9,340 nt of DNA from a bacterium (GTDB taxonomy: Bacteria > UBA10199 > 2-02-FULL-44-16 > JAAZCA01), in assembly GCA_041648665.1 (NCBI GenBank), contig JBAZOP010000106.1, forward strand, positions 1-9,340, given 5' to 3'. The position numbers and the translations under genes are program-made. Positions 1 to 6,537 of the stretch are shown piece by piece. Each line of letters begins with the position of its first letter. Within the stretch, counting starts at the first letter, position 1. Below the pieces are notes generated by a model, which saw nothing but the letters and a program-made list of their open reading frames with translations, made no database searches and was not told the DNA's origin.

Positions 1-665
1 CTCTCCGTGAAGGCGAACAAGGCACCCTCGCCGCCTGGCTCGCCGAGCGGAATCCCGAACAGACCAAGATCGGCAAGGACCCGCGCGAGGCGGGGCTGGT
101 GAATCGCCTGGACAACGAGACCTCCGGCATCGTCGTGGCGGCGCGGACCACAGACGCGCATTCAGGGCTCAGGCGGCAGTTCAAAGAGGAGGGAATCAGA
201 AAACGCTACCTCGCGCTGGTGATAGGAGAGCCGCCCGACCGCGGCATGGTCGACGCGCCGATCGCGCATCACCCCTCTAAGGCGAAGAAGATGGTCGCAT
301 GTGAGACGGAGTCTCTCGCGAAAGAACTCTCGGCGAGGCCGGCCCACACCTCGTTCGAGGTCCTGGAGCGCTACAGTATGAAGGACGCGCGCTACGCGCT
401 GCTCTCGGTCACGATCAAGACCGGCGCGAGGCACCAGATACGCGTGCACCTCGCGCACATCGGTTTCCCGATATCAGGCGACGCGATATACAGGAACCCC
501 AGGAAGAGGGGGCAGGATCCGCTCGCTCCGGCCAGACACCTTCTCCACAGCGCGAAGATCTCCATAGTCAATCCTCTCACGAATAAGCTGATGACCTTCG
601 AATCGCCGCTCCCTCCGGATTTTCAGACGGCGCTCTCTAAGCTCCGCCCGGAGAAGGAGCGTTGA
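1..665 (+). CDS. RluA-family RNA pseudouridine synthase (5' partial)
   Basis: This protein isomerises uridine to pseudouridine in rRNA or tRNA in the cytoplasm. The frame is open from the first full codon at base 3, so the gene begins upstream of the window; a GTG at 99 lies inside the catalytic core and is not the real start. Seen directly: the RLDNETSG motif (bases 105-128) with the presumed catalytic Asp at 111-113, a KRYLALV strand at about 201-221, the TGARHQIRVHLAHIGFPISGDAIY-type block at 420-491, and a C-terminal strand pattern ending in SPLPPDF. These are the standard RluA/RluC/RluD motifs, with TGAR in place of the common TGRT. Any N-terminal S4 domain would be outside the window, so the RluA, RluC or RluD subtype and target base cannot be assigned. 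The stop overlaps the next gene's start. Confidence 0.93.
   Translation, partial: LREGEQGTLAAWLAERNPEQTKIGKDPREAGLVNRLDNETSGIVVAARTTDAHSGLRRQFKEEGIRKRYLALVIGEPPDRGMVDAPIAHHPSKAKKMVACETESLAKELSARPAHTSFEVLERYSMKDARYALLSVTIKTGARHQIRVHLAHIGFPISGDAIYRNPRKRGQDPLAPARHLLHSAKISIVNPLTNKLMTFESPLPPDFQTALSKLRPEKER
650..659 (+). promoter_or_regulatory. Ribosome binding site deciding a TTG start
   Basis: GGAGAAGGAG lies just upstream of the TTG at 662, within the last codons of the pseudouridine synthase gene. Its GGAGA part is 7 bases from the TTG. The in-frame ATG at 698 has only a C-rich stretch upstream and no purine-rich site, so this element favours the TTG start. The TTG overlaps the TGA stop of the preceding gene (TTGA), a typical coupling arrangement. 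Confidence 0.6.
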
Positions 666-1390
666 CACAGCACCCCTCTGCCTCTATACCCCCTGGCATG
701 CGCATATCCATCATATCGGCCTTCGCAGCCCTGGCCGTGCTCATGGCGGCCTCAGTCATCTTAGTCGGCGACACGGCCGGGGGCGGCTCTCAGGGGCTGG
801 CACTGGACGACCTCTCCAGCAGCAAGGTCGGCACCTTCCCGAAGCTCTGGCGCACATGGCCCACGCATCGCGATGAAGCGGCAAAGGTCTACAGCGTGGC
901 CGAGGAGAACGGCGCAAAATTCATCCGCGCGGACGACGACAAAGACCTCTCCGAACAGATATTCTTGAACTTCGACTGGAATACAGAGGAAAGGCCCATG
1001 CTCTCGTGGAGATGGCGGGCGCAAAAACTCCCCGAAGGGGGTAACGAGGCGACGACCGCCTTCAACGACAGCGCGTGTGCAGTCTATGTGGTGGTGGGCC
1101 GCTACAAGGGGATCGCCATCAAATACGTCTGGAGCACGACGCTCCCCGTAGGCAAGGTCGTAAACAAGCGCGACGGGAAACTCATGGTCAAGGTCCTGGA
1201 CAGCGGGCGGGCGGGGGCGGGCAAGTGGGTGAGCCACACGGTCGACGTGGCCCGCGACTACAAGGAGCTCTTCGGCAAGGAGCTGGACAAGAACCCGTCG
1301 GGGATAGGCCTGCTCACCGACGGCAACGCCACGCACAAACCGTCGGCCTGCGACTACGCCGACTTCACGATCTCAAGAGAGGCAAGCTGA
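662..1390 (+). CDS. DUF3047 family protein, exported or membrane-anchored
   Basis: The function is unknown. The protein is 242 residues from the TTG start, or 230 from the ATG at 698. A hydrophobic stretch at about residues 15-36 (ISIISAFAALAVLMAASVILV) suggests a Sec signal peptide or an N-terminal membrane anchor, placing the rest outside the cytoplasm. The body matches the DUF3047 pattern as I know it: a WRWR...LPEGG segment (about 117-127), a strand SACAVYVVV (137-145), IKYVWSTTLPVG (153-164), a KWVSHTVDVARDY region (188-200), and a C-terminal IGLLTDGNAT...ACDYADFTI block (about 215-237). This layout looks like a beta-rich, possibly carbohydrate-binding-like fold, which is an inference. 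It overlaps the upstream synthase gene by 4 bases, and the TPR-like gene starts 1 base after its stop. All three are probably co-transcribed, and the next product is also exported. Confidence 0.8.
   Translation: MTQHPSASIPPGMRISIISAFAALAVLMAASVILVGDTAGGGSQGLALDDLSSSKVGTFPKLWRTWPTHRDEAAKVYSVAEENGAKFIRADDDKDLSEQIFLNFDWNTEERPMLSWRWRAQKLPEGGNEATTAFNDSACAVYVVVGRYKGIAIKYVWSTTLPVGKVVNKRDGKLMVKVLDSGRAGAGKWVSHTVDVARDYKELFGKELDKNPSGIGLLTDGNATHKPSACDYADFTISREAS
1375..1382 (+). promoter_or_regulatory. Ribosome binding site for the TPR-like protein
   Basis: AAGAGAGG ends 9 bases before the ATG at 1392 and lies inside the last codons of the DUF3047 gene. This supports the ATG at 1392 as the start and translational coupling of the two genes. 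Confidence 0.55.
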
Positions 1391-1391
1391 C

Positions 1392-2216
1392 ATGCGGAGC
1401 TTGGGCATAATCGTCGCAGCGCTCTTCCTGTGCTCCCTCGCATCGCCGCAGGCGCTGGCCAAAGGCAAAGCGGCCAAACCGACGGCGAAGGCAGCGGCAA
1501 AGACGGCGGCAAAGGCGGCCCCCCGCGAGATACCGCAGAGCGTTATTCAGGCCATAGCGGCCGGAGACCTCTCCTCCGCGGTGATCGCGCTGCGAGAGGA
1601 ACCCCCCAGTCCCAAGAACAATTACCTGATACGCATCGCCACCAGCGTCGTGCTCTCCCAAATAGGCGACAAGCCCAACCTCTCGGAAGAGCACCAGCAC
1701 CACCAGAACCTCGGCATCGCCTTCCACAACCTCTTTCTCTTCCTGAAGGCGCGAGGAATCACGAATGAGGAATACGCAGACCAGGCCTTGAAAAATTACA
1801 AAAAGGCGAGACGAGCCGGAACCGTGTTACACAAGGCCGAGTGCGACCTCCTGACCGCCGCGTTACACGCCTCCATGGGCGACCGAGAAAAAGCGAGGAA
1901 GCTGTTCGACAAGATCGACAAGTTCATGCTGCGCAGCGACTTTGAGTCAGCCGAATATCTTGCAACATATTACGCCGCCATGGGCGACGCCGGGAAGGCA
2001 AGCGAAGCGATCAGAAGCGCCTATGAGATGAACCCCAATACGACCCTCGTATGGCTCGAAGTGGGGGACGACTTCCACGATATCGAATCGGACCCGGCTT
2101 ATAAGGAGATGCTCTCCTCGCTGTCAAAGGAGAGGAAGGACAAGGAACTCACTCTCAGCGTCCCGGAGAGCTCCGACCCGAGGCTCCAGATCGAAAACCG
2201 GAAACCGGCGAAATAA
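1392..2216 (+). CDS. Exported TPR-repeat-like protein with Ala/Lys-rich N-terminal linker
   Basis: A 274-residue protein of unknown function. Residues 1-23 look like a signal peptide: a basic start MRSLG, a hydrophobic core IIVAALFLCSLAS, and a likely cleavage after ALA at 23. The Cys at 14 lacks a proper lipobox, so it is probably not a lipoprotein. Residues 24-43 form a low-complexity Ala/Lys-rich linker. From about 50 onward the protein is helical. Two TPR-like helix pairs can be picked out: about 149-179 (AECDLLTAALHASMGDREKARKLFDKI) and about 184-216 (ESAEYLATYYAAMGDAGKASEAI...YEMNP). They are followed by a DIESDPAYKEMLSSL tail of the kind that often caps TPR arrays. TPR domains bind other proteins, so a scaffold role in the periplasm is likely. 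It sits 1 base downstream of the DUF3047 gene, a possible partner, and converges on the ferredoxin gene 9 bases beyond its stop. Confidence 0.75.
   Translation: MRSLGIIVAALFLCSLASPQALAKGKAAKPTAKAAAKTAAKAAPREIPQSVIQAIAAGDLSSAVIALREEPPSPKNNYLIRIATSVVLSQIGDKPNLSEEHQHHQNLGIAFHNLFLFLKARGITNEEYADQALKNYKKARRAGTVLHKAECDLLTAALHASMGDREKARKLFDKIDKFMLRSDFESAEYLATYYAAMGDAGKASEAIRSAYEMNPNTTLVWLEVGDDFHDIESDPAYKEMLSSLSKERKDKELTLSVPESSDPRLQIENRKPAK
1461..1523 (+). repeat. Low-complexity Ala/Lys-coding repeat tract
   Basis: The bases are built from imperfect copies of a GCGGCAAAG-like unit and encode the Ala/Lys-rich linker of the TPR-like protein just after its signal peptide. The copies are degenerate and stay in frame. 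Such a tract could expand or contract in 3-base steps without breaking the reading frame. No larger tandem structure is visible. Confidence 0.45.
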
Positions 2217-2235
2217 GCGCCCCGGTCATTCGCCG
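2206..2235. terminator. Possible hairpin at the convergent gene junction
   Basis: CGGCGAA at 2206-2212 pairs perfectly with TTCGCCG at 2229-2235, with a 16-base loop that contains the stop codons of both converging genes. On the - strand the stem is followed by GTTTCCGGTTTT, a modest T-rich tail; on the + strand there is no T run. It could weakly terminate the ferredoxin transcript. The long loop and imperfect tail keep confidence low. Confidence 0.25.
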
Positions 2236-2459
2236 TCGTTGCCTATGGCCTCCACAGGGCACGAGTCCATGGCCTCTTTGCACTGAGCCTCTTCCTCGAC
2301 CCCTTCCGGCTGTTTGCCCACGAACGCATAGCCCGCCTCTTCCTGGTGCATGAAATTCACAGGCGCGATATCGCGGCAAAGGTTGCAGTCGATGCATTGA
2401 GTATCCACATAGAAACGGCCTTCGACGTTCTCCGGAACCCTGTCTTCGCGGTTCGCCAT
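2226..2459 (-). CDS. Small single-cluster [4Fe-4S] ferredoxin
   Basis: A 77-residue cytoplasmic electron carrier. Cys22, Cys25 and Cys28 (CIDCNLC) and Cys67 of the C-terminal SCPVEAIG segment are the expected ligands of one [4Fe-4S] cluster. The Cys that would normally precede Pro33 and bind a second cluster is Ala32 here, and only one other Cys (Cys60) remains, so a two-cluster form is ruled out. The protein is strongly acidic and has the N-terminal PENVEGRFYVD and central GYAFVGKQPEG pattern of a common bacterial ferredoxin family of this length. The ATG start is supported by GAGGGGG at 2467-2473, 7 bases upstream. It lies 80 bases downstream of the CoA-transferase gene in the same direction, with its own candidate promoter in the gap. 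The redox partner is not evident from the neighbours. Confidence 0.9.
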   Translation of the reverse strand: MANREDRVPENVEGRFYVDTQCIDCNLCRDIAPVNFMHQEEAGYAFVGKQPEGVEEEAQCKEAMDSCPVEAIGNDGE

Positions 2460-2466
2460 CAGTCCA

Positions 2467-2473
2467 CCCCCTC
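2467..2473 (-). promoter_or_regulatory. Ribosome binding site of the ferredoxin gene
   Basis: GAGGGGG on the - strand, 7 bases upstream of the ATG at 2459. It is a good Shine-Dalgarno match and confirms the short 77-codon reading frame. Confidence 0.6.
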
Positions 2474-2491
2474 GTGAACAAGTTGCCGATT

Positions 2492-2520
2492 TCGATAACG
2501 GCGCAGCAGCGGCATGTCAA
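2492..2520 (-). promoter_or_regulatory. Candidate sigma-70 promoter for the ferredoxin gene
   Basis: On the - strand a perfect TTGACA (2515-2520) is followed, after exactly 17 bases, by TATCGA (2492-2497), which keeps only the TAT of the -10 consensus. It sits about 33 bases upstream of the ferredoxin ATG in the window's largest intergenic gap (2460-2539). The position is ideal but the -10 is weak. If real, the ferredoxin can be made independently of the acyl-CoA genes upstream. Confidence 0.4.
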
Positions 2521-2539
2521 GCGCAAAGCTCCCCGCGCC

Positions 2540-4414
2540 TCAGCCCTTCTCGTTGAAACGGAAGGAGATGCTGTATATCCCGTCCTCGAACGTGGTCTTG
2601 AGCGCGAAACCTGCGGCCCGGAAGACCGACATCATCTGTTTGTTCTCGTGCAGCACCGACGCCACGAAACCGTCGATCCCGCTCTTCTGCGCAATCTCAA
2701 TCAGGAACATGAGGAGCGAGCGGCCTATCCCGCGATTCTGCCACTCGTCCCTCACCAGGAACGCGACCTCGGCCATCTTCTCCTCTTTGGATCCGCGCAT
2801 GTAGCGGCCCACGGCGAGTATTTTATCTCCGGCCACGTCCTGGATGGTGGCCACGATCGCCATGTCCTTGTCGTAGTCGATGGAGACCAGCGGCATGACG
2901 CGAGAGTGCGGCAGGCTCTTCACCGGCTGGAAAAAACGATGATAGACGCTCGTGGACGAGAGCGAATAGAAGAATTCCCTGATCGCCTCCTCGTCCGTGG
3001 CCCTGATCGGCCTGAACGATATCTGGCTTCCGTCCGCTATCACCTGGCAGCGCTCCAACTCCTCCGGATAGCGCACGCTGTCCCACGACAGCTCGATCTG
3101 GTCCTCGTAGACGTACTTGAACTCCTTCGCCTTGCGCAGGAGCTCCGCTCGGAATTTTGGGTGGGCTATATTCATGAGCTCCATGGCGCGCTCGCGTATG
3201 TTCTTTCCGTACAAATCGGCGATTCCGTACTCGGTTATCACGTAGTGCACGTCGCCGCGCGTGGTGACGACTCCGGCGCCCTCGCTCAGAAACGGCACTA
3301 TCCTCGAAACCGTGCCGTCCATGGCCGTGGATTTCATCGCTATGATCGGCTTGCCGCCGATCGAGCGCTCAGCCCCCCTTATGAAGTCGAGCTGCCCCCC
3401 TATCCCGCTGTAGAACTTGTGCCCCAGCGAATCGGCGCAGACCTGCCCGGTCAGATCGACCTGGAGGGCGACGTTTATGGCCACCATCTTGGGGTGCCTG
3501 CTGATGACGTAGGGGTCGTTGACGTATTCCGACGGGTGCAGCTCTATCGCGGGATTCCTGTCCACGAACCTGTAGAGCTTCTGGGTCCCCATGACGAACG
3601 AAGCCACCGCCTTGCCGTGGTCCAGCACCTTCTTCGAGCCGTTCACCACGCCGGACTCGATGAGCTCCATCAGCTGGTCGGTGAACATCTCGGTGTGGAT
3701 GCCGAGGTCCTTCTTGTCCTTGAGGAACTCCAGTATCGACTGCGGTATGGCGCCTATCCCCAGCTCTATCGTGGAGCCGTCCTCGATGAGCGATGCGACG
3801 TGCCTGCCTATCCGCATTATCGTCTCGTCTACCTCGACGGGATGATATTCCAGGAGCGGCCTCTCCGACGGCACCATATAATCGATGAAATCCACCGGGA
3901 TCAGCGAGTTGCCGTGCGACCACGGCATGTTGGGGTTGACCTCGGCGACGACCAGGCTCGCGTTCTCAGTGGCGCTCTTCACGATGTCGACCGACACGCC
4001 CAGGCTCACCATGCCGTCCTCGGACGGAGGCGTCACCTGTATGAGGGCGACGTCCAGAGGTATCCGGCCGGACTCGAAGAGTCTGGGGAGCTCGGAGAGG
4101 AACACGGGCGTGTAGTCTCCCAGCCCCTGTTGCACCGCGTCGCGGACGTTTTCGCTTATGAAAAAACTGTTGAACCGATAGCTCTGGGAAAAACGCTCGC
4201 GCGCGTAGGGCGCCACGCCCATGGTCAGGAGGTGATAGATCTCGGCGTCGGAGACGTCGCTTTTCCCCTCCGTGAGCGCCTCGATGAGCGCCTGCGGGGC
4301 CGCGCACCCGGTGCCGATGAATATCTTGTTGCCGGGCCTTATGTGCGAGACCGCCTCAGCAGCCGTGACAACCTTGCCCGCGTATTTCGATTTCCAGTCC
4401 GTCGATTCCGCCAT
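2540..4414 (-). CDS. Acetyl-CoA hydrolase/CoA-transferase fused to a GNAT acetyltransferase
   Basis: A 624-residue two-domain cytoplasmic protein. Residues about 10-440 are an acetyl-CoA hydrolase/transferase of the 4-hydroxybutyrate CoA-transferase type, which moves CoA between acids or hydrolyses acetyl-CoA. Landmarks are GTGCAAPQALIEAL (34-47), the HTEMFTD segment with Glu242 as likely catalytic residue, GIGGQLDFIRGA (337-348) and ITEYGIADLYGK (393-404). Residues about 466-624 are a GNAT N-acetyltransferase with the acetyl-CoA-binding QNRGIG motif (559-564), HENKQMMSVFRAAGF near the end, and a VYHRFF segment (490-495) resembling Pat/PatZ lysine acetyltransferases. The same fusion is known in bacteria, as I recall mainly in deltaproteobacteria. 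The ATG follows AAGGGGAAGAGG, and the gene begins 20 bases after the acyl-CoA synthetase stop, so the two are probably co-transcribed. The acyl substrate and GNAT target cannot be told from sequence. Confidence 0.9.
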   Translation of the reverse strand: MAESTDWKSKYAGKVVTAAEAVSHIRPGNKIFIGTGCAAPQALIEALTEGKSDVSDAEIYHLLTMGVAPYARERFSQSYRFNSFFISENVRDAVQQGLGDYTPVFLSELPRLFESGRIPLDVALIQVTPPSEDGMVSLGVSVDIVKSATENASLVVAEVNPNMPWSHGNSLIPVDFIDYMVPSERPLLEYHPVEVDETIMRIGRHVASLIEDGSTIELGIGAIPQSILEFLKDKKDLGIHTEMFTDQLMELIESGVVNGSKKVLDHGKAVASFVMGTQKLYRFVDRNPAIELHPSEYVNDPYVISRHPKMVAINVALQVDLTGQVCADSLGHKFYSGIGGQLDFIRGAERSIGGKPIIAMKSTAMDGTVSRIVPFLSEGAGVVTTRGDVHYVITEYGIADLYGKNIRERAMELMNIAHPKFRAELLRKAKEFKYVYEDQIELSWDSVRYPEELERCQVIADGSQISFRPIRATDEEAIREFFYSLSSTSVYHRFFQPVKSLPHSRVMPLVSIDYDKDMAIVATIQDVAGDKILAVGRYMRGSKEEKMAEVAFLVRDEWQNRGIGRSLLMFLIEIAQKSGIDGFVASVLHENKQMMSVFRAAGFALKTTFEDGIYSISFRFNEKG

Positions 4415-4416
4415 GA

Positions 4417-4428
4417 CCTCTTCCCCTT
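4417..4428 (-). promoter_or_regulatory. Ribosome binding site of the CoA-transferase-GNAT gene
   Basis: AAGGGGAAGAGG lies on the - strand in the 20-base gap after the synthetase stop. The GGGG part is 8 bases from the ATG at 4414. With so short a gap, re-initiation after the upstream gene is likely. Confidence 0.5.
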
Positions 4429-4434
4429 ATCGGC

Positions 4435-6537
4435 TCAGGATGATAAGCCGCTGATCCTTACGCGCGCGTCCACCGCCACAGCGCTCGCCCTGTCGCTGGA
4501 GACGTTGAGAGGGTTGATGTCGAGCTCCTCTATCTCGGGGAAGTCCATGGAGAGCTGCGATATGCGCCTTATGCACTCCGCCACCAGATCCATATCCACG
4601 GACTTCTCGCCGCGCACTCCCTTGAGCAGTTTGTAAGTCTTGGTGCCCACCAGCATCTCGTACGCCTCGTCGCGCGTGATGGGGGCCAGCTGGAACGACA
4701 CGTCGCGCAGCACCTCCACGTAGACGCCGCCGAGCCCGAACATGAGCATCGGCCCGAACTGCGGGTCGCGCGTCATCCCCACTATTATCTCGCGGCCGCC
4801 CTTCACCATCTCCTGCACGAGCACGCCCTGCAGCCTCGCCTTCGGCTCGCGCTGGCGTATGCGCGTCATCATGAGCTCGTATGCATCCCTCACGTCCGAC
4901 GGCCCCGCCAGCCCCACCTTCACCCCGCCGACGTCGGATTTGTGCACTATGTCGGGCGAGACAATCTTCATCACCACCGGGAAACCGATCGTCGCAGCCG
5001 CGGACTCCGCTTCGTTCGCGCTGCGGGAGAGGACCGACTTCGGCACGGAAAAACCGTAGGCGGCGAGGATCGCCTTGGAGTCCTGCTCTCCCACGTTGAA
5101 CTGGCCCCTCTTGCGGCAGAGGTTGATGACCCTGTCGACCTTCGTGGTGTTGACCGAGAAGCGCGTGATCACGCGCGGCGGCCTCTCGCGCCACTTCGCA
5201 AAATCGGAGGTCACCAGCAGAGCCTCCACCGCGCGCTCGGGCGTGGGATAGTACGGCACCTTGCCCCTCTGCAGGATCTCGATGCCCTGGGCGACCCTGT
5301 CCGCGCCTATGAACGAGGCGAAGACCGGCTTCCCGAATTTTTTCGACACCGATACGACCTCCCGCGCGGCCTCCGTGGCGTCGGTCATGGCCTGGGGGGT
5401 GAGCAACACCACGACCGCGTCCACCCCCTCGTCCTTGAGCACCACTTCCAGCGCCCTGCCGTAGGTCTCGGCCTTCGCGTCGCCCAGTATGTCTATCGGG
5501 TTGTGGACGTTGGCCGCAGCGGGCAGGAATGAGAGGAGTTTCTCCTCGGTCTTTTTGGAAAGCTTTGCGAACGAGAGCCCTGCGTTCTCCACCGCGTCCG
5601 CCGCCATGATGCCCGGCCCGCCGGCGTTCGTGACCACGGCCACGCGCCTGCCGCCGGGCAGCGGCTGATAGGAGAAGGCCTGCGCATAGTCGAACAGCGC
5701 CTCGAGCGAAGGGGCCTGTATTATGCCGCTGCTGCGAAACGCGCACTCGTAAGCCATGCGCGCGCCCGCGAGGCTGCCGGTGTGGGACGATGCCGCAGCC
5801 GCCCCCGCCGCGGTAGTGCCGGCCTTGATGAGGATCACGGGCTTCTGCTTGGTCACCCGCTCCGCGGAGCGCATGAAATGCGGGCCGTTTATTATGTTCT
5901 CGAGGTAACCCACGATCACCTTGGTATCGCCGTCCTCACCCAGCTCCTCGATCAGCACCTCCTCGTCTATGTCGACCTTGTTCCCGATGCTGATGAGCTT
6001 TGAAAATCCTATGTGGTTGCGGAGCGACCAGTCGATGATCGCTGTGCACAGCGCCCCGGACTGGGAGATGACGGCTATGTCCCCCTCTTCCGGATGGTTG
6101 GCCGCAAACGACGCGTCCATCCTGTGCTTGGTGTTGATCAGCCCCAGGCAGTTGGGGCCCAGGACCCTCACGCCGCTCGTCATCGCCGCGTTGTAGAGCC
6201 TCTTCTCGAGGTCCGCCCCCTCGGCGCCCACCTCCTTGAATCCGGCGGATATGACGATGGCCGCGCCGATACCCTTGCGGCCGCACTCCTCGATGATCTC
6301 GGGCACGAGCTTCGCCGGGACCGCGATCACGGCCAGGTCGACCCCGTCCGGCACCTCTCTCAAATCCTTGTAACACTTGCGCCCCATCACGTCCGGCGCC
6401 TTCGGGTTCACGGGATATATATCGCCGGAGAAGCCGTGCTCCACGAGGTTCTTCACGACGGAGTGGCCGACCTTGCCCTCCTCGCGGGACGCCCCGACCA
6501 CGGCCACAGAACGCGGCATGAAAAGTTTATTTAACAC
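4435..6537 (-). CDS. Acetate/acyl-CoA ligase, ADP-forming (NDP-forming acyl-CoA synthetase)
   Basis: A 700-residue fused alpha-beta synthetase that converts acyl-CoA, ADP and phosphate to free acid, ATP and CoA, reversibly; acetate or another short acid is likely. Order: CoA-binding Rossmann domain (about 1-130; SVAVVGAS near the start, VLGPNCLGLIN 125-135), succinyl-CoA-ligase-like domains (ISQSGAL 157-163; SSHTGSLAG with His252 as presumed phosphohistidine), a VVTNAGGPG hinge region (301-309), and a C-terminal ATP-grasp domain (about 480-700; VHKSDVGGV with His532, the probable second phosphate-relay His; GLGG 601-604; DINPL 673-677). Length is typical of the single-gene form and it lacks the C-terminal GNAT domain of Pat. 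The GTG start fits the family N-terminus (LxKLFxPRSVAVVGAS), has GGAGGAGG upstream and overlaps polX by 11 bases. An internal ATG at 6519 is a less likely start. Confidence 0.93.
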   Translation of the reverse strand: MLNKLFMPRSVAVVGASREEGKVGHSVVKNLVEHGFSGDIYPVNPKAPDVMGRKCYKDLREVPDGVDLAVIAVPAKLVPEIIEECGRKGIGAAIVISAGFKEVGAEGADLEKRLYNAAMTSGVRVLGPNCLGLINTKHRMDASFAANHPEEGDIAVISQSGALCTAIIDWSLRNHIGFSKLISIGNKVDIDEEVLIEELGEDGDTKVIVGYLENIINGPHFMRSAERVTKQKPVILIKAGTTAAGAAAASSHTGSLAGARMAYECAFRSSGIIQAPSLEALFDYAQAFSYQPLPGGRRVAVVTNAGGPGIMAADAVENAGLSFAKLSKKTEEKLLSFLPAAANVHNPIDILGDAKAETYGRALEVVLKDEGVDAVVVLLTPQAMTDATEAAREVVSVSKKFGKPVFASFIGADRVAQGIEILQRGKVPYYPTPERAVEALLVTSDFAKWRERPPRVITRFSVNTTKVDRVINLCRKRGQFNVGEQDSKAILAAYGFSVPKSVLSRSANEAESAAATIGFPVVMKIVSPDIVHKSDVGGVKVGLAGPSDVRDAYELMMTRIRQREPKARLQGVLVQEMVKGGREIIVGMTRDPQFGPMLMFGLGGVYVEVLRDVSFQLAPITRDEAYEMLVGTKTYKLLKGVRGEKSVDMDLVAECIRRISQLSMDFPEIEELDINPLNVSSDRASAVAVDARVRISGLSS

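Noticed and set aside
99..665. Start of the pseudouridine synthase at the GTG at 99
   Set aside because: The frame continues to the window edge with family-like sequence, and this GTG lies directly before the catalytic RLDNETSG motif, so the true start is upstream.
2521..2537. GCGC...GCGC inverted repeat just after the CoA-transferase stop as a terminator
   Set aside because: The stem is only about four base pairs and there is no T run after it on the - strand.
2474..4636. A 720-codon open frame on the + strand opposite the CoA-transferase-GNAT gene
   Set aside because: It is antisense to a gene with clear catalytic motifs and runs past that gene's start into the synthetase. Its composition (rich in Arg, His, Leu, Val) is typical of a GC-rich shadow frame, and no family motif is recognisable.
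4427..5746. A 439-codon open frame on the - strand overlapping the acyl-CoA synthetase in another frame
   Set aside because: The translation is extremely rich in Arg, Gly and Ala with no domain, as expected of an off-frame reading of a GC-rich gene.
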